From: Paenibacillus alginolyticus DSM 5050 = NBRC 15375
GTDB lineage: Bacteria > Bacillota > Bacilli > Paenibacillales > NBRC-103111
DNA length: 64,000 bases
NCBI RefSeq assembly: GCF_000422905.1
Contig: NZ_AUGY01000009.1
Location: forward strand, 1 to 64,000
Direction: 5' to 3'
How positions within the stretch are numbered: the stretch's first letter is position 1; each line of letters opens with the position of its first letter. The position numbers and the translations under genes are program-made. This document shows positions 16,818 to 24,202 of the stretch, piece by piece. The notes below the pieces were generated by a model, which saw nothing but the letters and a program-made list of their open reading frames with translations, had not been told where the DNA came from and did not search any database.

Positions 16818-17837
16818 CTAGGCAGCAAGCCTAAGAAGGAACAACTCTAAGCCTAACACTTTATCGATTTTCCCTGTTTTCATTTGAAAATCGAGATCCG
16901 CAAGCTGCGACATGATCCGGCTCAGCTTCTCAATATCATATTTGCGCGCTTGCCCTTCAGCCACCTTCACGGCAAAGGGATGCAAACCGATCTGTGAAGC
17001 CATTTGCTGCTGGGAATAGCCCTGTTTACTTAGCTCTTTCACCTGCAGCATGATACGGAACTGTCTTGCAATGAGCGCCGCGATCTTGATCGGCTCCTCA
17101 CGCTGCTTCAGCAGTTCCTCGAGAATAACGAAGGCACGTTCCAGTCTTACATTTACAATATCCTCTATTAGTATGAAGACGTTCTGTTCTGTACTGCGCG
17201 CCACCAATTGATCGATTACATCAACCGATGCTTCCGAACCGACTCCAACATATAATGAAATCTTCTCAATTTCTGCAGATAAGGACTGCAAATTTCCTCC
17301 GGTGTATAGGATCAGCTGGTCGGCTGCCTCCCCCGTGAACGTAAAACCCAGCTGCTGGGCTTGTTTAGCTACCCATTGCTGCAATTCTTCTGGGCTAAGT
17401 GATAAGAAGGGAACCGCAGCTTCAAGGTCCTTGAGCGCTTTCACAATCTTCTTACGCTCGTCCAATTTATCTGCATCTACCGTAAATACCACAACGGTAT
17501 GATCGGCTGGAGATTTCAAATAATCCGTCAAACGATCCAAGTGATGTTCAATCTTCGAACTTTCCTTCGCCCCTGTGAAAAACAGCGCATTCTTCGCGAT
17601 GACCAGCTTCTTCGGAACCATAAAGGGAAGGGTCTCCGCATCCTCCAGCACCGCAGAGAGACTTATCTCACTTAAATCAAATTTACTCACTGCAAACTCT
17701 TTGTGCTCAGGCTCAATGAGCAAATCTGTTAATACCTGAATAAATTCCCTCATCTTATATTTCTCAGGACCATAGCACAAATAAACCGGTGCAGGGCGCC
17801 CTGCTTGTATATCTTTCAATGCTCTCTTTGCGTCCAT
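16818..17837 (-). CDS. holA: DNA polymerase III subunit delta (HolA)
   Basis: Clamp-loader delta subunit that opens the beta sliding clamp. The 339-residue product starts MDAKRALKDIQAGRPAPVYLCYGPEKY, typical of the HolA/YqeN N-terminal domain, and contains the LSPEELQQWV and AADQLILYTGGNLQSLSAEIEKISLY segments of domains II/III, ending KTGKIDKVLGLELFLLRL. Size and position (beside rpsT) match Firmicute holA/yqeN. Upstream of it lies the end of the sigma/anti-sigma operon. Confidence 0.95.
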   Translation of the reverse strand: MDAKRALKDIQAGRPAPVYLCYGPEKYKMREFIQVLTDLLIEPEHKEFAVSKFDLSEISLSAVLEDAETLPFMVPKKLVIAKNALFFTGAKESSKIEHHLDRLTDYLKSPADHTVVVFTVDADKLDERKKIVKALKDLEAAVPFLSLSPEELQQWVAKQAQQLGFTFTGEAADQLILYTGGNLQSLSAEIEKISLYVGVGSEASVDVIDQLVARSTEQNVFILIEDIVNVRLERAFVILEELLKQREEPIKIAALIARQFRIMLQVKELSKQGYSQQQMASQIGLHPFAVKVAEGQARKYDIEKLSRIMSQLADLDFQMKTGKIDKVLGLELFLLRLAA

Positions 17838-17875
17838 AGCTAGCGTTCACTCCTTGCAACCATTTTACCAACAAC

Positions 17876-17919
17876 AAAGGGATTACGTCAAAGCCCGAAG
17901 ACCTTGAGGTAATCCCTTT
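17876..17919. terminator. hairpin between the anti-sigma gene and holA
   Basis: Perfect 11-bp arms AAAGGGATTAC (17876-17886) and GTAATCCCTTT (17909-17919). On the plus strand GTTTGTC follows, on the minus strand GTTGTTGG. No strong T run, but the position about 130 bp after the anti-sigma stop suggests it terminates that operon. Confidence 0.5.
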
Positions 17920-18051
17920 GTTTGTCTATTTAAACACCGGCTAAAGGCTCTAGAAACCTTATACCGTGTGGACAAACCACCAAACCATTGCCGTTTCCTT
18001 ATCTTACAACATACGCTAGAACCGTCACATTGGTGCATTCGCATCACAAAT

Positions 18052-19254
18052 TTACTTAGCTGCTTCCTCTTTCGCATTTAAATCAATGAGAAAAGTTTGA
18101 AGCGAGCCTTCACTTTGAACTTGATAAAATAATTTGTCGTCCTTAGACCATTCCACTAGCGTGATAAGATCACCAGACTTCCAAACTTGCTTGGACGCAA
18201 AAACGACTTCTTTGGTAGAGCTGTTTCGGATCACGACATGCTGCTCTTCAACAACAGCCTCGAGAACGCCCGTTGCTGACTTCAACGGATTAGCACTGAC
18301 TGGTGCTGTCAAAGAATAGATGCCTCCGACATCACTCGTAGTTCCACCCTTCTTAGCAGCTGGTGTAGGTGTTGAATCGGTCGTTTTCAATACCTTCTGC
18401 TCTTCCGGCACCTTACTATCGGTTGGCGGATTCGTTGATGCAGGGTCCGTTTCCTTCTTCACATTAGACCCAGCGGAAGCAGGGTCTTTCAACCGTTCAG
18501 GCTCTGAGGTAGAAGGTGCTTGGCGCAAACCATCCGTACCTTTTGTGGTCCCAGATGAACTCAGCGTTTTGGGCTCTTCCAGGTTCGCATCTGTAGTAGC
18601 CTGCGGTCCCACTAGCCCATTGCCCGCTGTTGCTTCCGGCTGCGGCGCTTTCCCTTGCCCTACTGACCCAGCAGCGGCTGGGGTATTAGGGGCCGCCTGC
18701 TTCGCGTCTGCACTATTTGCCGCGTTCTTCTTAGCAGCATCTTGTGCGGCGTTCGAATCGGATGCTGCCGTGCTTTGCATCTGCCCGGCACTTTGCTTGT
18801 TAGACCTTGGCTGCAGCAAACCATCTGCTTGATCCAGCACAGGATGCTTCAGATTGAATGCGAAGAAACCAAGGATAAGACCTGCGGCAACGACACCGCC
18901 TGCGAATTTCCAGGAGAACTGTAATCCTAAACGGCGTGTCCAAGGGAGTTTGGGAGGCTGCATAGAAGCTGACTGGTTAGCACTGGTGCCGAAAGCAGCC
19001 ACCTTGTCGGTAATGGACGCCGCGGCATGTCTATCTATATCAGCCAGCTGCGGCATGATAGCATCGACCAAACTGTATGGAGGAATGACCTTAGGTAACT
19101 GGGTCAGTTCATCGGACAATCTTTGTAAACGTTCAAACATCTGTGCACAGTCCAAGCAATGCATCAGGTGAGCATGAAGCTCAATTTCCTCTTTCGCATT
19201 TAAATCTCCATCCAGCTGTCTTTGCATAAATTCCATCACCTCTTGACAATTCAT
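18052..19254 (-). CDS. transmembrane anti-sigma factor with zinc-finger (ZAS) domain
   Basis: Negative regulator of the adjacent ECF sigma factor. The 400-residue protein opens with a ZAS/zf-HC2 domain: His29-x3-Cys33-x2-Cys36 in HAHLMHCLDC. One membrane span follows at about 116-134 (FAGGVVAAGLILGFFAF). The outside part is a low-complexity Ala/Ser/Thr/Pro/Lys/Gln linker of about 170 residues and a C-terminal domain of about 90 residues that reads like a small beta domain (VLEAVVEEQHVVIRN, VFASKQVWKSGDLITLVEWS). Architecture matches RsiW/RsiV-type factors released by regulated proteolysis. ATGA overlap with the sigma gene. The signal sensed is not evident. Confidence 0.88.
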   Translation of the reverse strand: MNCQEVMEFMQRQLDGDLNAKEEIELHAHLMHCLDCAQMFERLQRLSDELTQLPKVIPPYSLVDAIMPQLADIDRHAAASITDKVAAFGTSANQSASMQPPKLPWTRRLGLQFSWKFAGGVVAAGLILGFFAFNLKHPVLDQADGLLQPRSNKQSAGQMQSTAASDSNAAQDAAKKNAANSADAKQAAPNTPAAAGSVGQGKAPQPEATAGNGLVGPQATTDANLEEPKTLSSSGTTKGTDGLRQAPSTSEPERLKDPASAGSNVKKETDPASTNPPTDSKVPEEQKVLKTTDSTPTPAAKKGGTTSDVGGIYSLTAPVSANPLKSATGVLEAVVEEQHVVIRNSSTKEVVFASKQVWKSGDLITLVEWSKDDKLFYQVQSEGSLQTFLIDLNAKEEAAK

Positions 19255-19799
19255 CCCCGAACACCTCCTTTCTGATATTCTTGGAGCAGCGACTGTAATT
19301 GCTGTCTAGCTCGAAATAAGTAAGACTTCACCGTGTTTAACGGTAGGTTTAGAGATTCTGCAATTTCATGATACGAAAAGTCCTGCAAATAACGGAGAAC
19401 AACAACAGATCGATGGTGTTCGGGAAGCTTTTCGATTGCTTCTCTAATATCTTTGGCTAAATAGCCAACTAACATTTCCTGTTCAACATTATGCTCTGCT
19501 GTAAAGGTCATATCATGCTCATCAATCGAAACCGTTGGTTTCGCCTTGCGAAATTTATCGATGCAGATGTTCGTTACAATCCGCTGTACCCACGTCTTGA
19601 AGAGCGCTTTTTCTTCATAGGAATTAATTTTTGTATAAATCCGAAGGAGTGCCTCCTGTGAAGCATCGAGGGCATCCTGTTCATTATTCAAAATATAATA
19701 AGCGGTTCGATAAACGTGAGACTCAATTTCTCGCAATAGGGTAATGAGAGCATCACGATCACCGGCTTGTGCAGATCTTACCAGTTCGGGTGCTACCAC
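19251..19799 (-). CDS. ECF-subfamily RNA polymerase sigma factor (SigW-like)
   Basis: A 182-residue sigma factor with region 2 (AYYILNNEQDALDASQEALLRIYTKINSYEEKALFKTWVQRIVTNICIDKFR segment, given here only as a guide to position) and region 4 (KLPEHHRSVVVLRYLQDFSYHEIAESLNLPLNTVKSYLFRAR segment). No region 1 or 3, hence ECF. I place the start at the GTG after GAGGGAGGGATCCCA; a TTG seven codons upstream overlaps that ribosome site. Forms an operon with the anti-sigma factor and is preceded by an ECF-type promoter, indicating autoregulation. Likely a cell-envelope stress regulon; inserted between holA and comEC relative to Bacillus. Confidence 0.93.
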   Translation of the reverse strand: MVAPELVRSAQAGDRDALITLLREIESHVYRTAYYILNNEQDALDASQEALLRIYTKINSYEEKALFKTWVQRIVTNICIDKFRKAKPTVSIDEHDMTFTAEHNVEQEMLVGYLAKDIREAIEKLPEHHRSVVVLRYLQDFSYHEIAESLNLPLNTVKSYLFRARQQLQSLLQEYQKGGVRG

Positions 19800-19827
19800 T
19801 GGGATCCCTCCCTCTTGCAATCTTACA

Positions 19828-19854
19828 GACGCAGCAGCGCCTCATAAGGTTGCA
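19828..19854 (-). promoter_or_regulatory. ECF-type promoter of the sigma/anti-sigma operon
   Basis: On the minus strand TGCAACC (19848-19854) and CGTC (19828-19831) are separated by 16 bp. An AAC core at -35 and CGTC at -10 is the classic ECF pattern, about 30 bp upstream of the sigma start. Supports positive autoregulation. Confidence 0.75.
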
Positions 19855-20147
19855 ACTCTTTTAGAATAAAAAAACGATGGCAGTCTTGCAACTACCAGAA
19901 TAACAAACTTCCAGAAATAAATACACTTGTTATTAGACGTATACCAGACCGATTAGTTTCATCTTCGCCTCACAAACCGCTCTCCCCTCTCTCTTATCCA
20001 TCAAATTACTCTCCATTGTAAACTTTTTTAAAAGTTGGAAAAGTACTATGTTTGGATAGTACCGCCTAAGATATTGTCATAACCGTTTAATTCTACCCGA
20101 TGTGGTAAATATTACAGATGAGCTATTCGAAAGTGGAGGGCTGCATC

Positions 20148-21716
20148 ATGTTCAAACAATTATTTGGCAGAAAGCGTCTGCTTCGAACCCCTCAGGTTCA
20201 CAACCAGCCAAACACTTCAAATTCAGATTCCAGTAAACCATTATCATCGTCATTGCAAGAAAATTTGACTACCATTCAGACGATCCTGCACCATCCAAGC
20301 GATCTACTCATTAGACATTTTACAATCGGTACAAACCAATATCCGTGTGCATTAGTCAGCATTGATGGTCTGGTTGACATTGCTATGATTAATGAGCAAT
20401 TACTAAGCCCAATGCTCCATTCCTTTGATCACCCTGTTTCTTCAACTTCGGACTTAATAAACGTATTGAAGCAGCAAATTCTAACGGCTTATGAGTTGGA
20501 GACGGTTGAACTTCTGGACGACGCTTTAATGGCCATTCTATCTGGCGATACGATTCTTCTATTAAACAATCTCTCACAATGCATCATCATTTCTAGCTGC
20601 GGTTGGAAAACACGTTCAATTGAAGAACCGCAAACTGAATCAATCATTCGGGGACCAAGAGCAGGGTTTACAGAAGATATTCGAACCAACACCGCTTTAC
20701 TTAGAAGAAGAATTAAAGAAACCAACCTTGTTTTTGACACCTATCAAATCGGGCAAAGAAGTAGACGCGAAGTGATCGTCACTTATATCGCTGACATTGT
20801 GCATCCCGACCTTGTGAAAGAAGTTACTCGCAGAATAAAGACTATAGACATAGATGATATCGAAGGTTCAGGTTACTTGGAGCAATGGATAGCAGATAGC
20901 TTCCTTAGTCCATTTCCTCTCATTATGAATACAGAACGGCCTGATCGCGTATCTGGAGCACTTCTCCAAGGGCGAGTTGCCATTCTAGTAGATGGAGACC
21001 CCTTTGCCCTCATATTGCCGATTACTTTCGCTTCAAGTTTGCAATCACCTGAGGATTATTATCAGAACTGGCTCATCTCATCGTTGACGCGGGTACTTCG
21101 ATTAATTTCAGCTTTCATTGCTACCTTTCTGCCAGCTCTATATATTGCTTTGCTCGAATTCCATCATGGAATGATCCCTTCCAAGCTGGCTTTCTCTATC
21201 GCTGGAGCTCGGGAAGGGGTGCCATTCCCGGCAGTCGTTGAAGCCTTCGCAATGGAATTCACGCTCGAACTTCTCAGGGAAGCAGGACTACGACTGCCCA
21301 AACCCATCGGCCAAACCATCGGGATCGTAGGCGGTTTAGTTATTGGCGAATCTGCTGTGGCTGCGGGCATGGTAAGTCCCGTTATGGTTATTGTTGTAGC
21401 CGTCACAGCCATCTCTTCCTTCTCGCTGCCCTCTTATTCCTTTGCCATTTCACTGCGCGTCATGCGATTCAGCATTATGTTGGCCGCTGCTTTTTTAGGC
21501 TTATATGGGATCATCCTAGCTTACATCATGATCAATATCCACCTGGTAAATCTGAAGAGTTTTGGCGTTCCATACTCCACCCCTTTTGCGCCAATTTTAT
21601 TACGGGACTGGAAAGATCTTATTTTAAGATCACCCCTGTTGTTCGTAACAAAGCGGCCAAAAATGATGCAAACAAAAAATGAACAGAGAATGAAAGGAAG
21701 GAGAAACCGGGGATGA
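20148..21716 (+). CDS. spore germinant receptor subunit A (GerA/GerAA family)
   Basis: Inner-spore-membrane subunit of a Ger-type nutrient receptor. The 522-residue product has a soluble N-terminal half with paired sub-domains, then the family block NTERPDRVSGALLQGRVAILVDGDPFAL and about five membrane segments from residue 320 on (LLEFHHGMIPSKLAFSIAGAREGVPFP loop between them). Start at ATG 20148, preceded by GGAGGG; the in-frame upstream ATG lacks a good site. First gene of an A-B-C operon with ATGA coupling to B. Expected forespore (sigma G) expression. Which nutrient is sensed cannot be told from sequence. Confidence 0.93.
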   Translation: MFKQLFGRKRLLRTPQVHNQPNTSNSDSSKPLSSSLQENLTTIQTILHHPSDLLIRHFTIGTNQYPCALVSIDGLVDIAMINEQLLSPMLHSFDHPVSSTSDLINVLKQQILTAYELETVELLDDALMAILSGDTILLLNNLSQCIIISSCGWKTRSIEEPQTESIIRGPRAGFTEDIRTNTALLRRRIKETNLVFDTYQIGQRSRREVIVTYIADIVHPDLVKEVTRRIKTIDIDDIEGSGYLEQWIADSFLSPFPLIMNTERPDRVSGALLQGRVAILVDGDPFALILPITFASSLQSPEDYYQNWLISSLTRVLRLISAFIATFLPALYIALLEFHHGMIPSKLAFSIAGAREGVPFPAVVEAFAMEFTLELLREAGLRLPKPIGQTIGIVGGLVIGESAVAAGMVSPVMVIVVAVTAISSFSLPSYSFAISLRVMRFSIMLAAAFLGLYGIILAYIMINIHLVNLKSFGVPYSTPFAPILLRDWKDLILRSPLLFVTKRPKMMQTKNEQRMKGRRNRG

Positions 21717-22822
21717 AATCTTTTGAATATGGCGATAGTGAGATCGGTTACGTAGATATAGTGATCACGATTTCATCCATGATTATTGGCGTAGGTATAC
21801 TCTTTCTTCCGAGGGAACTAGCAAAAACGGTTCAATCTTCTGACGGGTGGGTATCCATCCTGTTGGCAGGTCTTCTTGCGATCGGCGCAGCCTGGATGCT
21901 AGCCAAAGTTGCCATTCATTTTAGCAAACAAGGCTATTTCGCTTATGCCTCAGCAGCCGTCACAAAGCCAATCGCCCTCATTGCTATCATTTCTCTTACC
22001 CTATACTTCATCCTATATAGCGGTTATGAAGTGAGGGCAATTGCTAATATTTCCAAACAATATCTATTTGAGCGCACACCTGTAGAAGCAATATCCTTAA
22101 CCTTCTTACTTGTCGTCGTATATGCCGTTTCTGGCAGTCGAGTCGGTATTATTCGTCTTAACATTTTATTCTTACCCATTGTTATCGCCATCTCACTAAT
22201 CGTACTCTCCTTTAGCATGAGCATATTTAACCTGGATGACTTAAAACCGTTTATGAGCTCGGATTGGAAAAGTATGGCGAAGGGCATAAAATCCAGCGCA
22301 TTCTCACTCCTAGGTTTCGAAGTCATCTTAATTTACATCACCCTAATGAATCAACCGAAAGATGCCCCCAAAGCAGTTGTCTTCGGCGTAGCTATTCCTG
22401 TTGTGCTATACACGGCAATCTACATAGCTTGCGTTGGTGTATTTTCAAATTTCGCCCTGCAACAAATTACGTATCCCGCCGTTGAGCTTGCCAAGGAAAT
22501 GCAAATTCCAGGCGCATTCTTTGAGCGGTTTGAATCTATATTTTTTACAATTTGGACGATGACTGTCTTTACCACGACCATGATGGCTTTTGACTGTTCC
22601 ATCTATTTGCTTATGTCCGTTTTTACTAAAACGAAGAAAAAAACATGGGTATTCATACTTAGCCCAGTCATTTATTTACTTTGCATGTTCCCACGAAACT
22701 TAGCTGATTTCGATGAGTTAAGCAGTTATATTAGTTATGTCGGATTAGTTGTCGGCATTCTGTTTCCAATTCTCATACATGTTGCTGCTAAACTTCGAGG
22801 AGTGAATAGTGATGCTTCTTAA
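21713..22822 (+). CDS. spore germinant receptor subunit B (GerAB family, APC-superfamily permease fold)
   Basis: 369-residue membrane protein with about ten hydrophobic segments and the GerAB opening (EIGYVDIVITISSMIIGVGILFLPRELA), related to amino-acid/polyamine transporters; this subunit is thought to bind the germinant. The ATG overlaps the stop of subunit A (ATGA), and its end overlaps the subunit C start by 14 bp, so the three proteins are translationally coupled. Confidence 0.93.
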   Translation: MKSFEYGDSEIGYVDIVITISSMIIGVGILFLPRELAKTVQSSDGWVSILLAGLLAIGAAWMLAKVAIHFSKQGYFAYASAAVTKPIALIAIISLTLYFILYSGYEVRAIANISKQYLFERTPVEAISLTFLLVVVYAVSGSRVGIIRLNILFLPIVIAISLIVLSFSMSIFNLDDLKPFMSSDWKSMAKGIKSSAFSLLGFEVILIYITLMNQPKDAPKAVVFGVAIPVVLYTAIYIACVGVFSNFALQQITYPAVELAKEMQIPGAFFERFESIFFTIWTMTVFTTTMMAFDCSIYLLMSVFTKTKKKTWVFILSPVIYLLCMFPRNLADFDELSSYISYVGLVVGILFPILIHVAAKLRGVNSDAS

Positions 22823-23990
22823 AAAAAGGAGCTGCTGGTCCAGTCTAATCTGCATCCTCTTCCTTCTAACAGGCTGCTGGGATCGTATAGAAATTGACCA
22901 ACGCGGGTTTGTAATCGGCGTTGCTATCGATTACAGCCATATATCGAAACACAAATTCAAGGGAACCTATCAAATTGTCGTACCCAGTGGGTTGAAACAA
23001 AGCAGTCAAGGACAAAGAGGATCTGACAGTTCCGGTAAAGCCTACTTTAATTTATCAACAACTGAAAACTCCATGCCTGCAATTAGTGCAAGATTGGCCG
23101 CCAGGACAAGTCGTACCCCTTATTTCGAACATCTAAAAATCATTATCGTTTCCAGCGAAGTAGCCAAAGACGATAAAATTTTCGCCGACTTGTTGGACTT
23201 TTTCTTACGAAATAATGAAATGCGAAGAAGCGTTCAAATATTAATTGCCGATGGTAAAGCTGCAGATATTCTAGATATTCCTACTTTTAATGAACCCACA
23301 CCGATAGATTATATTACATCTATTGCTAGAAACGATCGAAAAACTAACTACATGTTACCTGAATCACGTATTGGCGATGTCCATGAATTTTTGGTCAAAC
23401 ATGAAAGCTTCGCCATTCAAACCGTTAGATTGGAAGAGAAAGGGGTTTCGATGACCGGATCCGCCATATTCGATGGTAAAACCAAGGAATTTGTCGGATT
23501 CTTGCAAGGCGAGGAAACGCAAGGGTTGAACTTCGTCACTGAGCGAGTTAAAGGCGGTATCATCGAAGCTAAGATTAAAGATCACACCTTCGCCTTCCGA
23601 GCGGAAAGAACGAAAAGCAAAATTACCATGCAGCAGTTTAGTCCAACAAAGTTTAAGTTCAATATTAAACTCGCAACTGAAGGCGTTCTTGATAAATCGA
23701 TGTCCGAATATGATCCCTCTAATTCAGAAGCAATTAAAGATTTAGAGAAAAGTCTGGAAGATGTAGTTAAAGCCAATACCCTTAAAGTAATTAAAAAACT
23801 CCAACAAACTTATAAAAAAGATGCATTGGGACTGGGGGCTTTTTTATATGAAAATCATTATAAATTATGGAAACCAATAGAAAATGATTGGGATCAGGGA
23901 TTAAATATTTTCACACAATCAGAGATTAACGTGCAGGCAGAAGTCATTATAAGACGTATCGGAAACATCATCAAAACGACAAAGGAGTAA
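22809..23990 (+). CDS. spore germinant receptor subunit C lipoprotein (GerAC family)
   Basis: 393-residue lipoprotein. The signal peptide ends in the lipobox LLTGC (Cys23), followed by the family hallmark WDRIEIDQRGFVIGVAIDY. The rest has the GerAC three-domain layout, including the C-terminal segment with YENHYKLWKPIENDWDQGLNIF. Two adjacent starts are possible, GTG 22809 or ATG 22812; GAGGAG precedes both. Subunit C is lipidated and sits on the outer face of the inner spore membrane. Confidence 0.93.
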   Translation: MMLLKKRSCWSSLICILFLLTGCWDRIEIDQRGFVIGVAIDYSHISKHKFKGTYQIVVPSGLKQSSQGQRGSDSSGKAYFNLSTTENSMPAISARLAARTSRTPYFEHLKIIIVSSEVAKDDKIFADLLDFFLRNNEMRRSVQILIADGKAADILDIPTFNEPTPIDYITSIARNDRKTNYMLPESRIGDVHEFLVKHESFAIQTVRLEEKGVSMTGSAIFDGKTKEFVGFLQGEETQGLNFVTERVKGGIIEAKIKDHTFAFRAERTKSKITMQQFSPTKFKFNIKLATEGVLDKSMSEYDPSNSEAIKDLEKSLEDVVKANTLKVIKKLQQTYKKDALGLGAFLYENHYKLWKPIENDWDQGLNIFTQSEINVQAEVIIRRIGNIIKTTKE

Positions 23991-23997
23991 GGCAAGT

Positions 23998-24183
23998 ATG
24001 TGGTTTTCTCTCATTGGAAGGATGCCTTCAGGCATGATATTGATCTGTACCCTCCTCTCATTCGTCATTCCCTACGGTGTTCATTGGATTTACAAAGAGC
24101 TGCATGCCAATGGTGATCCACCATGGAAACAGGATCCTAAGGCGGAAGAACACCAAGATCCACAATCGAACAACTCTGGATAG
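23998..24183 (+). CDS. small single-span membrane protein, fourth gene of the ger operon
   Basis: 61-residue protein starting MWFSLIGRMPSG, with one hydrophobic segment (about 13-33, ILICTLLSFVIPYGVHWIY) and a hydrophilic Pro/Gln/Glu-rich tail. It starts 7 bp after the subunit C stop, with GGAG about 14 bp upstream of its ATG. Some ger operons carry a small D subunit with membrane segments that modulates receptor activity; position and size fit such a role, but D subunits usually have two spans and I cannot confirm homology. Confidence 0.65.
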   Translation: MWFSLIGRMPSGMILICTLLSFVIPYGVHWIYKELHANGDPPWKQDPKAEEHQDPQSNNSG

Positions 24184-24202
24184 AGACTATTAACGATGTC
24201 AA

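Noticed and set aside
17883-18077. Possible small gene between the anti-sigma gene and holA
   Set aside because: It spans a hairpin, overlaps the end of the anti-sigma gene and lacks a ribosome site.
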